Part shown: one piece after another, positions 8,929 to 18,726 of the stretch
Layout of the letters: every line of letters starts with the position of its first letter
Position numbering within the stretch: position 1 is the first letter of the stretch
Assembly: GCF_018130385.1 (NCBI RefSeq)
Contig: NZ_JAFCLU010000007.1
Location: 222,757-286,756, forward strand
Direction: 5' to 3'
DNA from: Bradyrhizobium sp. AUGA SZCCT0283
GTDB lineage: Bacteria; Pseudomonadota; Alphaproteobacteria; Rhizobiales; Xanthobacteraceae
Length of the DNA stretch: 64,000 bases
Notes under the pieces: generated by a model
What the model was told of the DNA's origin: nothing
Seen by the model: the letters and a program-made list of their open reading frames with translations, nothing else
The model's database searches: none
Position numbers and translations under genes: made by a program

Positions 8929-9135
8929 TCAGGCGATGATATCAGGCGTGATCTGGTCTTCGATGAAGGCGATGCGGTCGCGCAATTGCAATTTGCGTTT
9001 CTTCAGCCGCTGCAGCCGCAACAGGTCCGGCGCTGGCGACTGATGCAACGCGTCGATCGCCGCATCGAGATCGCGATGCTCCTGCTGCAGGCGGGCGAGC
9101 TCGTTCTCAAGCTCGCGCTCATCATCGTCGGTCAT
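8929..9135 (-). CDS. YdcH/DUF465 family protein
   Basis: A 68-aa all-helical protein with a heptad-like pattern (ERELENELARLQQEHRDLDA...) and the LKKRKLQLRDRIAFIE signature that marks the YdcH (DUF465) family. Members are small coiled-coil proteins of unknown role. A second DUF465 gene lies divergently at 9375, giving a paralogous pair separated by about 240 nt of non-coding DNA. Confidence 0.85.
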   Translation of the reverse strand: MTDDDERELENELARLQQEHRDLDAAIDALHQSPAPDLLRLQRLKKRKLQLRDRIAFIEDQITPDIIA

Positions 9136-9374
9136 GGTGTACGTTAGCTGAAAGCGCGAAGAGGTTGCGAACGGATTGTCCTAGGCTGGCAGTGAATATC
9201 GTCCCTGCGAGGCCGGTCCGCAAGCTGACCGGGTTCCCATACTCACGATTGGTTACAGATAAATCCGAAAATATGACAAGGCGCGATTCTGGATACCCAT
9301 CGACAGATTCGTCGGCTGGTGTACACTCACGCGTCCGGATCGAATCTGAGGTTCAACCACCGAGGAGATTTCGT

Positions 9375-9560
9375 ATGGCAATACAGGCGCATCTTGTTGA
9401 ACTTGAACGTAAACACAAGATTCTCGAGAATGAATTGCACGAAGCGCTCGTGCACCTTTCCACAGACGACCTGCAAATTGTCGAGTTGAAGCGCCGCAAG
9501 TTGATGGTCAAGGATGAGATCGAGCGGTTGAAGCATACCGCCAGCGAAACTCTCCACTAA
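9375..9560 (+). CDS. YdcH/DUF465 family protein
   Basis: A 61-aa helical protein, MAIQAHLVELERKHKILENE, with the family signature VELKRRKLMVKDEIERLK. GAGGAG lies seven bases before the ATG at 9375; the frame is open from 9165 but that extension reads like non-coding DNA. It is the divergent paralogue of the gene at 8929 and is more typical of the family in sequence. Confidence 0.87.
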   Translation: MAIQAHLVELERKHKILENELHEALVHLSTDDLQIVELKRRKLMVKDEIERLKHTASETLH

Positions 9561-9637
9561 CAGTCCAGCAAAGTATCGAAAGTCACCACACGGCCGGGTG
9601 GGTGCCGATGCGCTCATCCGCCCGCACGTGGCTTTTG

Positions 9638-10741
9638 TCAAAGCTCCACCAGCGCGCCGACATGATCGGCGATCGCGAGCGATGACGTCAGTCCCGGCGA
9701 TTCGATACCGAACAGATTGATCAGCCCGGCGACGCCGTGATCGGCTGGGCCCTGGATCAGAAAATCCTGCGTAGCGACGGCCGGCGGCACGATTTTCGGC
9801 CGGATTCCGGAATAGCTCGGCATCAGCGCGCCGTCCGGTAGCGTCGGCCAGTAGCGCCGGATCGCGGGATAAAAACGCTCGGCGCGGGCCGGGTCCACCG
9901 CATAGTCGATGCTCTCGATCCATTCCACGTCGGGGCCGAAACGGGCCTGTCCCGCCATGTCCAGTGTCAAGTGCACGCCCAACCCGCCGGGCTCCGGCAC
10001 CGGATAAATCAGGTGTGAAAACGGGGCCCGCGCGCTGCAGCTGAAATAATTGCCCTTGGCCAGATAGGCGCAGGGGATCAGCCCGATCGGCATGCCTTCG
10101 ATGCTGCGCGCCAATGCGGGCGCGCCCAGCCCCGCCGCGTTGACGAGCAGGTTGCAGGCAAGCGTCATCGGCGCGTCGCCGCCAGCTTCGATTTCGATCC
10201 GGCCGGCGCCGATCCGGGCGCACAACAGCGGCGTGTGGAACGCATAGGCCGCGCCGGCTTCTTCCGCGTCGCCCCGCAGCGCCAGCATGTAAGCGTGGCT
10301 GTCGATGATGCCGGTGGACGGCGAGAGCAGGGCCGCATTGCAGTTGAGCGCCGGCTCCAGCGCGCGTGCCGCCTCGCCCGTCAGCAACTGCAGATCGTCG
10401 ACGCCATTGGCTTCGGCATGCGCCCGGATCGACTGCAGTTTTTCGGTTTCGCTTGGTGTCGTCGCCACGATCAGCTTGCCGCAATTGCGATGGGGAATGC
10501 CGTGGTCGCGGCAATATTGGTAGAGCGCGCGCTTGCCGCTCACGCACATCTGCGCCATCAGGCTGCCGGCGCGGTAATAGATGCCGGCGTGGATCACCTC
10601 GCTGTTGCGGGAGGAGGTGACGGTGCCGATGCCCTCAGTGGCCTCGAGCACGATCACTTCGCGGCCCGTCTGGGCCAGCCGTCGTGCGACCGCGAGCCCG
10701 ATCACCCCCGCTCCGACGACGACGCAATCGACCTTGTCCAT
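9638..10741 (-). CDS. FAD-dependent oxidoreductase, L-2-hydroxyglutarate dehydrogenase (LhgO) family
   Basis: A 367-aa DAO-superfamily flavoenzyme. The N-terminal dinucleotide-binding motif is [17 protein letters not shown] (about 6-22) ending in an acidic residue (VLEA). The segment [18 protein letters not shown] is typical of the LhgO/L2HGDH branch, as is the C-terminal [17 protein letters not shown]. Members oxidise L-2-hydroxyglutarate to 2-oxoglutarate and feed electrons to the membrane quinone pool. I placed the start at the ATG at 10741, right before the Rossmann motif; an in-frame start at 10825 would add 28 basic residues without homology. Confidence 0.82.
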   Translation of the reverse strand: MDKVDCVVVGAGVIGLAVARRLAQTGREVIVLEATEGIGTVTSSRNSEVIHAGIYYRAGSLMAQMCVSGKRALYQYCRDHGIPHRNCGKLIVATTPSETEKLQSIRAHAEANGVDDLQLLTGEAARALEPALNCNAALLSPSTGIIDSHAYMLALRGDAEEAGAAYAFHTPLLCARIGAGRIEIEAGGDAPMTLACNLLVNAAGLGAPALARSIEGMPIGLIPCAYLAKGNYFSCSARAPFSHLIYPVPEPGGLGVHLTLDMAGQARFGPDVEWIESIDYAVDPARAERFYPAIRRYWPTLPDGALMPSYSGIRPKIVPPAVATQDFLIQGPADHGVAGLINLFGIESPGLTSSLAIADHVGALVEL

Positions 10742-10999
10742 GTCAGCTTCGGACCTGAGAATCTGGCGTGGAAATCGGCGCTTGCCACGCTCGGTAATCA
10801 TCGTTTCGTCCGCCGGGGCAGTCAAACAACCCGTTGGTTTGCCTTGAAATACGCCGCGAACGCCGTGCCGTTAGTGAAGCATTAATCATGTCAGGCCAAT
10901 TGCCGTAATTTGGGTCACATTTTAGAATTGCAGGGGTAGTCATTTACCCGATCCAAACCCGTCAAGCCAGACACTCCGCCGGCAAACCTCGGGTGGGTA

Positions 11000-13705
11000 A
11001 TGGCTGACAGGAACCGGCAGGCAGAACGGAAGAATTCGATTCCGGCGCAGGCCCTCGTCTGTCTGCTCGCCATTGCTGCGCCGTGCGGACTTGCGTGGGC
11101 TGCCCCGCCTTCCGCGGGCTTTGCCCCGGCGAGCTATATCGGCGAATACGATCCCAATCTTGTGTGGGAGCTCCTGCTCGGGGGGATCGCCGCCGTCTCC
11201 TTCCTGGTAGCGATCGGGATCTGGATATTGACGGCGTTGCGCGGGGCCAAGAGCGCACAATTGCGGCGCAGCGCATTCATCAGCTCGGCGCTCAACACCC
11301 TCAACCAGGGCGTGATGATAACCAACGCGCAAAACCGCGTGGTCTTCTTCAACGACCGCTTTCTCGAAATGTATGGACTCAGCCGCGCCGAGATTCCGAG
11401 CTCGATGACCGGCCGCGAACTGCTCGAACTGCGCCGTGCACGCGGCCTGGTCAATCTCACCGTCGAGGAGTTCGGCAAGCTTGCCCGCCGCCCGGAAGGC
11501 GTCGTCACCGAACTGCCGGACGGGCGATCGGTGCTTTCCAAGATCTTTCGCCTGCCCAATGGCGGGACCATCGGCACGCATGAGGATTGCACGGAGCAGC
11601 GCCAGCTGTCGCGCAAACTGGCATCGACCACCAAATTTCTGGAATCGGTGCTCGACCACGTTCCGGTCTGCGTCGCCGCCAAGAACATCGAGGACGGCCG
11701 CTATATCTTCGCCAACCGTGCGTTCGAGCGATTCTCGCGCTTCTCCCGCGATCACATCATCGGCAAGCGCGCCGACGAAATCTTCCGGCCCGAAACTGCG
11801 AAGAGCATCGAGGTGGCGGACCAGGCGGCGCTAACGGCGCCGGAAGGCTATCATCGCGGCGAATACGTCGTCGAACGGGGCGACGACAAGCGCGTTCTCT
11901 CCTCCAATCGTGTGGTTGCGCGCAACGAGAACAACAAGCCAGAATTCCTGATCGCGCTGTTCGACGACGTCACCGATCGGCGGTCGCTGTCGCGCGAGCT
12001 CGAAAACACCAAGAAGTTCCTGGAACTGGTGGTGGACAACATCCCGGTGTCGCTGATCGTGGAGCGCATCAGCGACGGGCGGTATCTGCTCGCCAACCGC
12101 AGCGCCGAGACCATTCTCAATCGCCGCCGCGAGGATGCCACCGGCCTGACCGCCGCCGACATCTTCAATCCGCGCGAAGCCAAGCTGATCATCGCGCGCG
12201 ACGAGGCCGCGATCAAGAAGCGCGGCCTGCTCACCGAAGAGCACCCGATCTCCACCAAGGACGGGCTGCGGCTGTTCCTGACCCGCCGCATGACGGTGCT
12301 CGACGAGGCCGGCGAGCCGCAATATCTGATCAAGACCCACGAGGACGTCACCGACCGCCGCCAGACCGAATCGCGGATGGCGCACATGGCCTATCATGAC
12401 GGCCTGACCGATCTGCCGAACCGCGCCGCCTTCCTGCAGGCGCTGGCGCAGATGATCGAGGCCTGCGCCGGCACCGACGAGGAATTTGCCGTGCTGTGCG
12501 TCGATCTCGACGGCCTGAAGGAAATCAACGACGTGTTCGGCCATGCGATGGGCGACAAGCTCCTGATCGAGGTTGCGGGCCGCATCCAGGCCTGCGCCCG
12601 TGGCGGCGTGGTGGCCCGGCTGTCCGGCGACGAGTTCGGCCTTATCATCGACGGCAAGCAGCCGGAGGCGGGCAAGGCGCTCGCCGAAAAACTCGCGCAA
12701 ACGCTGTCGGATGAATTCGTGATCGACGGCAAGTCGGTGCGCACCGGCGTCACCACCGGCATCTCGGTATTTCCGCATCACGGCTCCGACGCGGCTTCGC
12801 TGCTCGCCAATTCCGGCGCGGCGCTGTTCCGCGCCAAGCAGAAGTCGCGCGGCTCGATCAGCATCTTCGCGCCCGAGATGGACCAGCAGATCCGCGACCG
12901 CCGCGTGCTGCATCAGGACCTCTCGATGGCGATCCGGAACGGCGAGTTGTCGCTGTATTACCAGCCGCAGGCCGTGGCGGGGGCGACGGTTGCCGCCAGC
13001 AAGGTCATCGGCTTCGAGGCGCTGGCGCGCTGGATGCATCCGGTGCGCGGCTTCGTGTCGCCGGGTGAGTTTATCCCACTTGCCGAAGAGAGCGGCCTGA
13101 TCGTCGAGATGGGAGTCTGGATCCTGCGCGAAGCCTGCCGGGAGGCCGCCTCCTGGCCGGTGCCGATGCAGATCGCTGTCAACCTGTCGCCGGCGCAGTT
13201 CATGCATGGCGACGTGGTCAGCCTGGTGCATTCGATCCTGCTCGAGACGGGCCTTGCGCCCGACCGGCTCGAACTTGAGATCACCGAAGGCGTGCTGATC
13301 GAGGATTTCGACCGCGGTCTTGCGCTATTGAGGCGGCTGAAGGCGCTCGGCGTGCGGATCTCGATGGACGATTTCGGTTCCGGCTATTCCTCGCTGAGCT
13401 ATCTGCAGGCGTTCCCGTTCGACAAGATCAAGATCGACCGCACCTTCGTCATGAATCTCGGACGCAATCCGCAGTCGGCGGCGATCGTTCGCGCTGTCAT
13501 CGATCTCGGCCACGGCCTCGAAATGTCGATCGTTGCCGAAGGCGTCGAGACCCAGGAGCAACTCGGCTTCCTCGCGGACGAGGGCTGCGACGCGGTGCAG
13601 GGCTATTTCCTTGGCAAGCCCCAGCCGATCGGGCACTACGCCGCGCTGGTCGGCCGCAGCGCCGCAAACGACGGCGAAACCGCACGCAAGCTCGCCAGCG
13701 CCTGA
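11000..13705 (+). CDS. membrane PAS-PAS-GGDEF-EAL c-di-GMP protein
   Basis: A 901-aa protein with a signal-like segment near residues 15-35, a transmembrane helix around 52-78, two or three PAS domains (about 90-460), then GGDEF and EAL domains. The cyclase motif reads SGDEF (about 542-546) instead of GGDEF; some SGDEF enzymes are active, so activity is open. The EAL domain keeps EAL near 673, the Asn of AVNLSPAQF, the ELEITEGVL Glu, DDFGSGYSSL, the Lys of KIKIDRTF and the VAEGVE Glu, so c-di-GMP phosphodiesterase activity is likely. The ATG at 11000 has a GGGTGGG site. It is divergent from the oxidoreductase at 9638. Confidence 0.9.
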   Translation: MADRNRQAERKNSIPAQALVCLLAIAAPCGLAWAAPPSAGFAPASYIGEYDPNLVWELLLGGIAAVSFLVAIGIWILTALRGAKSAQLRRSAFISSALNTLNQGVMITNAQNRVVFFNDRFLEMYGLSRAEIPSSMTGRELLELRRARGLVNLTVEEFGKLARRPEGVVTELPDGRSVLSKIFRLPNGGTIGTHEDCTEQRQLSRKLASTTKFLESVLDHVPVCVAAKNIEDGRYIFANRAFERFSRFSRDHIIGKRADEIFRPETAKSIEVADQAALTAPEGYHRGEYVVERGDDKRVLSSNRVVARNENNKPEFLIALFDDVTDRRSLSRELENTKKFLELVVDNIPVSLIVERISDGRYLLANRSAETILNRRREDATGLTAADIFNPREAKLIIARDEAAIKKRGLLTEEHPISTKDGLRLFLTRRMTVLDEAGEPQYLIKTHEDVTDRRQTESRMAHMAYHDGLTDLPNRAAFLQALAQMIEACAGTDEEFAVLCVDLDGLKEINDVFGHAMGDKLLIEVAGRIQACARGGVVARLSGDEFGLIIDGKQPEAGKALAEKLAQTLSDEFVIDGKSVRTGVTTGISVFPHHGSDAASLLANSGAALFRAKQKSRGSISIFAPEMDQQIRDRRVLHQDLSMAIRNGELSLYYQPQAVAGATVAASKVIGFEALARWMHPVRGFVSPGEFIPLAEESGLIVEMGVWILREACREAASWPVPMQIAVNLSPAQFMHGDVVSLVHSILLETGLAPDRLELEITEGVLIEDFDRGLALLRRLKALGVRISMDDFGSGYSSLSYLQAFPFDKIKIDRTFVMNLGRNPQSAAIVRAVIDLGHGLEMSIVAEGVETQEQLGFLADEGCDAVQGYFLGKPQPIGHYAALVGRSAANDGETARKLASA

Positions 13706-14114
13706 TTTCGCTAAACCGTGTCACCTGCGCCGGGTAGCTTGATCCGATGATGCCATCGGCCGCGTGACCTCTCGGGCTTTCGGGTTTGAGTAGACGGGGG
13801 CATGGCTTGCCTTCCTTTGCAGGCCCGGATATTTTGGCGACATAGCTGGTTCGAGATAGGGAGGGCTGCGCGGTGACGACATTTTTCCGGCACTATCGCC
13901 AGCGTGGCCCCGTCAACGCCCTGCAAATGCGTTTGCAGGGCTGACCAGAGACTTTTTCGCAAATCTCTTCCTGGTCTGCCCCCGTGGCAATGCGACGTCG
14001 AACGTCTGATCGTTCGCGCCCGCATTTCAGTAGCTCGCCGCGCTCCACCACGAACATCCGATGATGGCTGCATGCCCCGGACGTTGTGTTGGCCGGCAAG
14101 ACCAGGGAACGACC
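13706..14114. other. 409-nt non-coding leader of the ABC-F gene
   Basis: No convincing gene is seen here on either strand. The stretch contains a perfect hairpin at 13918-13941, listed separately. The frame of the ABC-F gene stays open back to 14061 but that part reads as leader sequence. Confidence 0.6.
13918..13941 (+). promoter_or_regulatory. perfect hairpin upstream of the ABC-F gene
   Basis: GCCCTGCAAA (13918-13927) and TTTGCAGGGC (13932-13941) form a 10-bp perfect stem with a four-base loop. A CTTTTT run follows 13 nt later, too far for a standard Rho-independent terminator. It lies 174 nt before the ABC-F start and could be a terminator for the upstream gene or an attenuator-like element. 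Confidence 0.45.
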
Positions 14115-15641
14115 ATGACCCTTATCAATATTCGTAATCTTGGCGTGACGCTGAATGCTCCGCTGTTTTCCCGACTGGACCTTTCCGTCAATGCTGGTGA
14201 CCGCATCGGGCTCGTCGCAGCCAATGGACGCGGCAAGTCCACGTTACTGCGCTGCATTGCAGGCATGGCGGAGCCAAGCGATGGCGAGATCACCAGATCG
14301 CGCGGGCTGACCATCGGCTATATGGAGCAGGATGTACCGTTCGCGCTAGCGGATACGCCGCTCCATGCGGCGGTGCTCGACATGCTTCCCGTTGAACGAC
14401 GGGCAAGCGAAGGCTGGAGGGTCGAAATTGCCCTGGAATCGCTTGATGTGCCTGAGGCGCTGCGGCAGAGGCCGCTGAAGCAGCTGAGCGGCGGCTGGCA
14501 GCGGTTTGCCATGCTTGCCCGCATCGTGGTGGCCGAGGCCGATGTGTTGTTGCTCGACGAGCCGACCAACCACCTGGACCTCGCCAGGATTTGTCAGCTT
14601 GAAGCGTGGCTGAACGCGCTGCCACGGGATATGCCGGTCGTCATATCGAGCCATGACCGCGCCTTTCTCGACGCAACCACGAACCGCACCGTATTTTTGC
14701 GCCCAGAGCGGTCGCAGATATTTTCGTTGCCCTATACGCAGGCTCGCGCCGCGCTGGGCGAGGTGGACGCATCGGATGAACGGCGCTACCGACGTGACCT
14801 GAAGGCTGCCGAGCAGCTTCGTCAGCATGCTGCAAAGCTCAACAATATCGGCGTCAATTCCGGTAGCGACCTTCTGTTGCAGAAGACGAAGCAACTGAAG
14901 CAGCGGGCCGAGAAGCTGGAAGAAGCGGCAAAGCCCGCCCACCTGGAACGATCCGCAGGGACGATCAAGCTCGCCAACCGCGGAACGCATGCCAAGGTTC
15001 TGATTGCACTGGACGATGCCGCCGTCGCTACCCCCGACGGCAGGTTGCTGTTCAAGACCGGCAAGCGGTTCATCTGCAAGGGGGATCGGATCGTGCTGTT
15101 GGGGCCGAACGGGGCCGGCAAGACCCGGCTTGTGGCGATGCTGCGTCAGGCGATCGAAAACCCGGAAGCCACGCAAGCCGGCATCAAGGTCGCGCAGTCG
15201 CTTGCGCTCGGCGTTTGTGAACAGAATCTTGCTGATCTTTCCGATGCCGACACGCCGATGCACACGATTGTCAGCCGTTTCGACGTTGGTGATCAGCGTG
15301 CGCGCGCATTGCTCGCCGGCTCCGGCCTGTCGGTTGCGATGCAAAGCCGTCCGACCGGCCGGCTTTCCGGCGGACAGAAGGCACGCCTCGGCATGCTTCT
15401 GCTGCGGCTCGCCCAGCCAAACTTCTATCTGCTCGATGAGCCTACCAATCACCTGGATATCGAGGGACAGGAGGCGCTGGAAGACGAATTGCTGGAGCAT
15501 CAGGCAAGCTGCCTGCTGGTTTCACACGATCGCAACTTCGTGCGAACGGTAGGAAACCGGTTCTGGCTGATCGAAACGAAGAAGCTGGTGGAACTGGAAG
15601 GACCGGAGCGATTCTTCGCATCGATCGGTGCAACCGGTTAG
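14115..15641 (+). CDS. ABC-F family ATPase
   Basis: A 508-aa protein with two ABC ATPase domains and no membrane segments, the ABC-F layout. The first domain has AANGRGKST as Walker A, LSGGWQRFAMLARI as signature and LLLDEPTNHLD as Walker B; the second has GPNGAGKT, LSGGQKARLGML and YLLDEPTNHLD. A charged helical linker with KQLKQRAEKLEEAAK separates them. ABC-F proteins bind the ribosomal E site and act as translation factors or antibiotic-resistance factors; the size resembles the Uup/YheS-like housekeeping or uncharacterised groups. AGGGAA lies seven bases before the ATG at 14115. Confidence 0.88.
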   Translation: MTLINIRNLGVTLNAPLFSRLDLSVNAGDRIGLVAANGRGKSTLLRCIAGMAEPSDGEITRSRGLTIGYMEQDVPFALADTPLHAAVLDMLPVERRASEGWRVEIALESLDVPEALRQRPLKQLSGGWQRFAMLARIVVAEADVLLLDEPTNHLDLARICQLEAWLNALPRDMPVVISSHDRAFLDATTNRTVFLRPERSQIFSLPYTQARAALGEVDASDERRYRRDLKAAEQLRQHAAKLNNIGVNSGSDLLLQKTKQLKQRAEKLEEAAKPAHLERSAGTIKLANRGTHAKVLIALDDAAVATPDGRLLFKTGKRFICKGDRIVLLGPNGAGKTRLVAMLRQAIENPEATQAGIKVAQSLALGVCEQNLADLSDADTPMHTIVSRFDVGDQRARALLAGSGLSVAMQSRPTGRLSGGQKARLGMLLLRLAQPNFYLLDEPTNHLDIEGQEALEDELLEHQASCLLVSHDRNFVRTVGNRFWLIETKKLVELEGPERFFASIGATG

Positions 15642-15744
15642 ATGCGTTTTCCAGCGAAGTGGAGACCGGTTCGTGTCAAGAAAACGCGTCAAAACAAAAA
15701 TCTAGAGCCCCGTTCCGATTCCATCGGAACGGAAAAGGCTCTGG
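15641..15744 (+). repeat. dispersed repeat A, copy 1
   Basis: Contains ACCGGTTCGTGTCAAGAAAA, then ACGCGTCAAAACAAAAATCTAG, followed by the small palindrome CGTTCCGAT-TCC-ATCGGAACG at 15711-15731. The same words recur near 23828-23920 (inverted) and 29203-29283. It fills most of the gap between the ABC-F gene and glpD. Confidence 0.75.
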
Positions 15745-15858
15745 AGCAGGCGGCTGGCTGTTTTTGCCCGGACTTGATTCATTTCCGGGAACGACATCCT
15801 CTTTTGGCCATCATGCCCTAGTGTAGTGAACGCACGTTCCCTACTGTAGCCCTTGCGT

Positions 15859-17352
15859 ATGGCGGACTACGATCTCGCGATCATTGGCGGCGGATTGAAC
15901 GGCGTCAGCATCGCGCGCGACGCCGCCGGACGCGGCTTGCGCGTCATCCTGCTGGAGCAGGGCGATCTCGGTGCGGGCGCCTCCTCGGCCTCGCCGCGGC
16001 TGATCCATGGCGATCTGGCTAATCTGGAGCGCCGGCATTTTCTTCGCGTCCGTTCGGCGCTCGCCGAGCGCGACGTCTGGCTCAGGATCGCGCCGCATCT
16101 GGTGCGCGCGATGCGGTTTGCTATCCCTGCCCATTCCGACGAACGTCCGGCCTGGCAGTTGCGCTCATGGCTCCTGCTCTACGACCGGCTGGCCTCGCGC
16201 AGCGGTCTGCCGGCCTCGGCGACCGTCGATGTCACCCATCATCCCGTCGGCAACGCGCTGAAGCGGCCGTTCGGCACCGCTTTTGAGTATTCCGACTGCG
16301 TCGTCGACGATTCCCGGCTGGTGATCCTCACCGCCGTCGATGCCGCGGCGCGCGGCGCGGTGATTCGCACCGGCGCACGCTGCACCCGGGCCGAACGCGG
16401 CAAGGAATGGCGGCTGGTGACGAAAGATCGCGGCTTTCGCCAGATCGTCACGGCCAGGGCGGTCGCCAACGCCACCGGCGCCTGGACGCCGTCCGTCGCC
16501 GAGACGGTGTTGCGCGTGCCGCCGCCGAAGGTGGCCGCCGTACAGATGGACCAGATCGTCGTCCGCCGCCTGTTCGACAGCGACAACGTCTATGTGTTCC
16601 AGAACAGTGACGGACGGCTGATTTTCGCAAGTCCCTATGAGCGCGATTTTACCCTGATCGGCACCGCCAGCCATGCCTTCAAGGGCGATCCCGCCATCGT
16701 CGCGATGGCGGCAGGCGACGTCGCCTATCTCTGCGATGCGGCGAACCGCTATTTCCGCGAGCGGATCGAGACGGTCGACGTGGTGCGCACGCTTTCCGGC
16801 GCCAACATGGTGAGGAATCCCGCAGGCAGGCTTTCGCCGCGCGACGGGGCGATAACGCTCGACTACGGACGCGGCAAGGCGCCGCTGATCACGGTTTTCG
16901 GCGGCGACGTCACCACCTCGCGGCTGCGTGCGGAGAGGGCGGTCACGAAGCTTGCGCCGTTCTATCCGATGTCGGCGCGCTGGACCGCGAATGCGCCGCT
17001 GCCCGGCGGCGATTTTGCGTGGGACCGCTTCGACAACGAGGTCGACGAGGTACGCGAACGCTGGCGGTTTCTCGGCGAGGACCAGGCGAGGCGTCTGTTC
17101 GCCGCCTACGGGTCGGACGCCAAGGCGATCCTCGGCGACGCCAGAGAGCGCGGCGACCTTGGACCGTCGTTCGGGCCGGAATTGACGGGCGCCGAAGTGC
17201 GCCATCTCATGAGTAAGGAATGGGCGCGTTTTCCGGACGACATTTTGTGGCGGCGCACCAAGCTCGGCCTGACCATGCCGCCAGCGGATCGCGAGGCGCT
17301 GGGGGCGTTCATGGCAGAGTTCATGGCGACGAGCTGCGCCGGAGCGAAGTAA
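15859..17352 (+). CDS. glpD: glycerol-3-phosphate dehydrogenase (aerobic, FAD)
   Basis: A 497-aa flavoenzyme. The FAD-binding motif LAIIGGGLNGVSIARDAAGR is at residues 6-25, followed by EQGDLGAGASSASPRLIHGD, the GlpD signature. Further family marks are NATGAWTPSVAE and SGANMVRNPAGRLSPRDGAI. It oxidises sn-glycerol-3-phosphate to dihydroxyacetone phosphate at the inner membrane and passes electrons to quinone. The ATG at 15859 is preferred over a TTG two codons earlier. No glpF, glpK or glpR is next to it. It converges on the TPR gene at 17370. Confidence 0.92.
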   Translation: MADYDLAIIGGGLNGVSIARDAAGRGLRVILLEQGDLGAGASSASPRLIHGDLANLERRHFLRVRSALAERDVWLRIAPHLVRAMRFAIPAHSDERPAWQLRSWLLLYDRLASRSGLPASATVDVTHHPVGNALKRPFGTAFEYSDCVVDDSRLVILTAVDAAARGAVIRTGARCTRAERGKEWRLVTKDRGFRQIVTARAVANATGAWTPSVAETVLRVPPPKVAAVQMDQIVVRRLFDSDNVYVFQNSDGRLIFASPYERDFTLIGTASHAFKGDPAIVAMAAGDVAYLCDAANRYFRERIETVDVVRTLSGANMVRNPAGRLSPRDGAITLDYGRGKAPLITVFGGDVTTSRLRAERAVTKLAPFYPMSARWTANAPLPGGDFAWDRFDNEVDEVRERWRFLGEDQARRLFAAYGSDAKAILGDARERGDLGPSFGPELTGAEVRHLMSKEWARFPDDILWRRTKLGLTMPPADREALGAFMAEFMATSCAGAK

Positions 17353-17369
17353 TCCGGCGCGCCGGGCCC

Positions 17370-18692
17370 TCAAATCCGCGGCGCTGTTCCCCGCGCCGCC
17401 CGCGACCATGCCTCGTCACGCGCCGAAGGCCTGCGATCGAGCCGGGCCGCGATGCGTCGGGCCGCCTTGTCGCCCTGACCCGCGCGCAGGCACGCGACGA
17501 TCAGCGTGTCCTCCCACAATTCACGCTGGGCGTGGCTGCCGCCGATCCGCGCAAGTTCGGAAATCGCAGGTTCGAGCAGGCGGACCGCGCCCGCGTTATC
17601 GCCCTCCGCAAACGCGCGGATGCCACGGCAGAGGTCGATCGCACAACCGCCCGGCACCAGCTTGCCGTCGGCGGCGCGCGCTTCCAGTTGGGCCAGTCGC
17701 GTGTCCAGCGCATCGCTGCCAATCATTGCAGTGGCCAATGCAAAGTGAACGTCGGCAAAATGCGCGCCCGCCTGCGGAAAGTATGTCTCGCCATAGGCCG
17801 CAACATCCCGCCAATGCGGCTCCAGCCCGGCTTGGCCGGCGAGCGACAACCGCCACAACAGCGAGGCGCCGTCGGTGAAGATGTTCAGCGGCGGATAGGG
17901 CCGGCCTGCCGGCTTGATATGCTGTTCGTAGATCGCAAGCGCACCATCAAGGTCGCCTTCGTCGAGGTTGGTCAGCGCGACGTGCCAGGCAAGATGCCCG
18001 TGCAGAAAACTCTTGCGATCATGCGCGGGCATCCATTGCGCGAGAAATTTGCGGCCCACCGCCATGTCGCCCTGCTCGAACATGGCGTGCGAGAGGCCAT
18101 GCGCGGCGTTGGCGTTTTCGGAACGCAGCCCCATCGCGCGCTCGGACAGTGCCCGGCCGGTGGAGAGATTTCCCGCTTCGGTGTGCGACCAGCCGAGGTA
18201 ACTGACAAACCACCAGTCCTCGCCATAGTGCCGCGCGTGGCGTTCGCAGATCGCGAGCTTGGCGGCATCGTGGTCGGGACGGCCAGAGAACGCGTAGAGG
18301 CCGAACGCGCCGAGCAGGATCGACAGCACTTGCGCGTCACGCGGATATTCCTCGAGATGCGCCTCGGCGCCGGTCACGGCGACTTTCGGCTTGCTCTCGA
18401 TCACGGCGGCCATGATCTCGACATGGCTTTTTTCGCGTGAGGTCGCGCCGGCCGCCAGTTCACGGGCCTGCGCCGCCATGGCGCGCGCCTTGCCGCCTTC
18501 CATATTGAGCTGGTGCAGCCGCGCGCGGCCAATATGCGCCAGCGCAAAACCCGGATCTTCCGCGATCGCCTTGTCGAAAGCGTCCTCGGCGCCGTGCCAG
18601 GCCGACAGCATGCAGTCGACGCCATCGCGGTAATGCGCCGCGGCGCGATCGGAAGCGGTGGTCAGCGGGAGGTCATATCTGTCCCGGTTCAT
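17370..18692 (-). CDS. TPR protein of the TTC38 type
   Basis: A 440-aa soluble protein built from helical repeats. It begins DRYDLPLTTASDRAAAHYRD, and includes AFDKAIAEDPGFALAHIGRA and HYGEDWWFVSYLGWSHTEAG followed by GHLAWHVALTNLDEGD, a pattern found in the tetratricopeptide repeat protein 38 family shared by bacteria and animals. The role of that family is not established. AAGGA lies eight bases before the ATG at 18692; the open frame reaches 18845 without a better start. Confidence 0.75.
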   Translation of the reverse strand: MNRDRYDLPLTTASDRAAAHYRDGVDCMLSAWHGAEDAFDKAIAEDPGFALAHIGRARLHQLNMEGGKARAMAAQARELAAGATSREKSHVEIMAAVIESKPKVAVTGAEAHLEEYPRDAQVLSILLGAFGLYAFSGRPDHDAAKLAICERHARHYGEDWWFVSYLGWSHTEAGNLSTGRALSERAMGLRSENANAAHGLSHAMFEQGDMAVGRKFLAQWMPAHDRKSFLHGHLAWHVALTNLDEGDLDGALAIYEQHIKPAGRPYPPLNIFTDGASLLWRLSLAGQAGLEPHWRDVAAYGETYFPQAGAHFADVHFALATAMIGSDALDTRLAQLEARAADGKLVPGGCAIDLCRGIRAFAEGDNAGAVRLLEPAISELARIGGSHAQRELWEDTLIVACLRAGQGDKAARRIAARLDRRPSARDEAWSRAARGTAPRI

Positions 18693-18726
18693 TGTTCTTG
18701 TCCTTGAGGCGATGGCATTCTCGCGT

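Noticed and set aside
14061..14114. N-terminal extension of the ABC-F protein
   Set aside because: The ATG at 14115 has a well-placed AGGGAA site and starts the usual MTLINIRNLG; the upstream codons look like leader.
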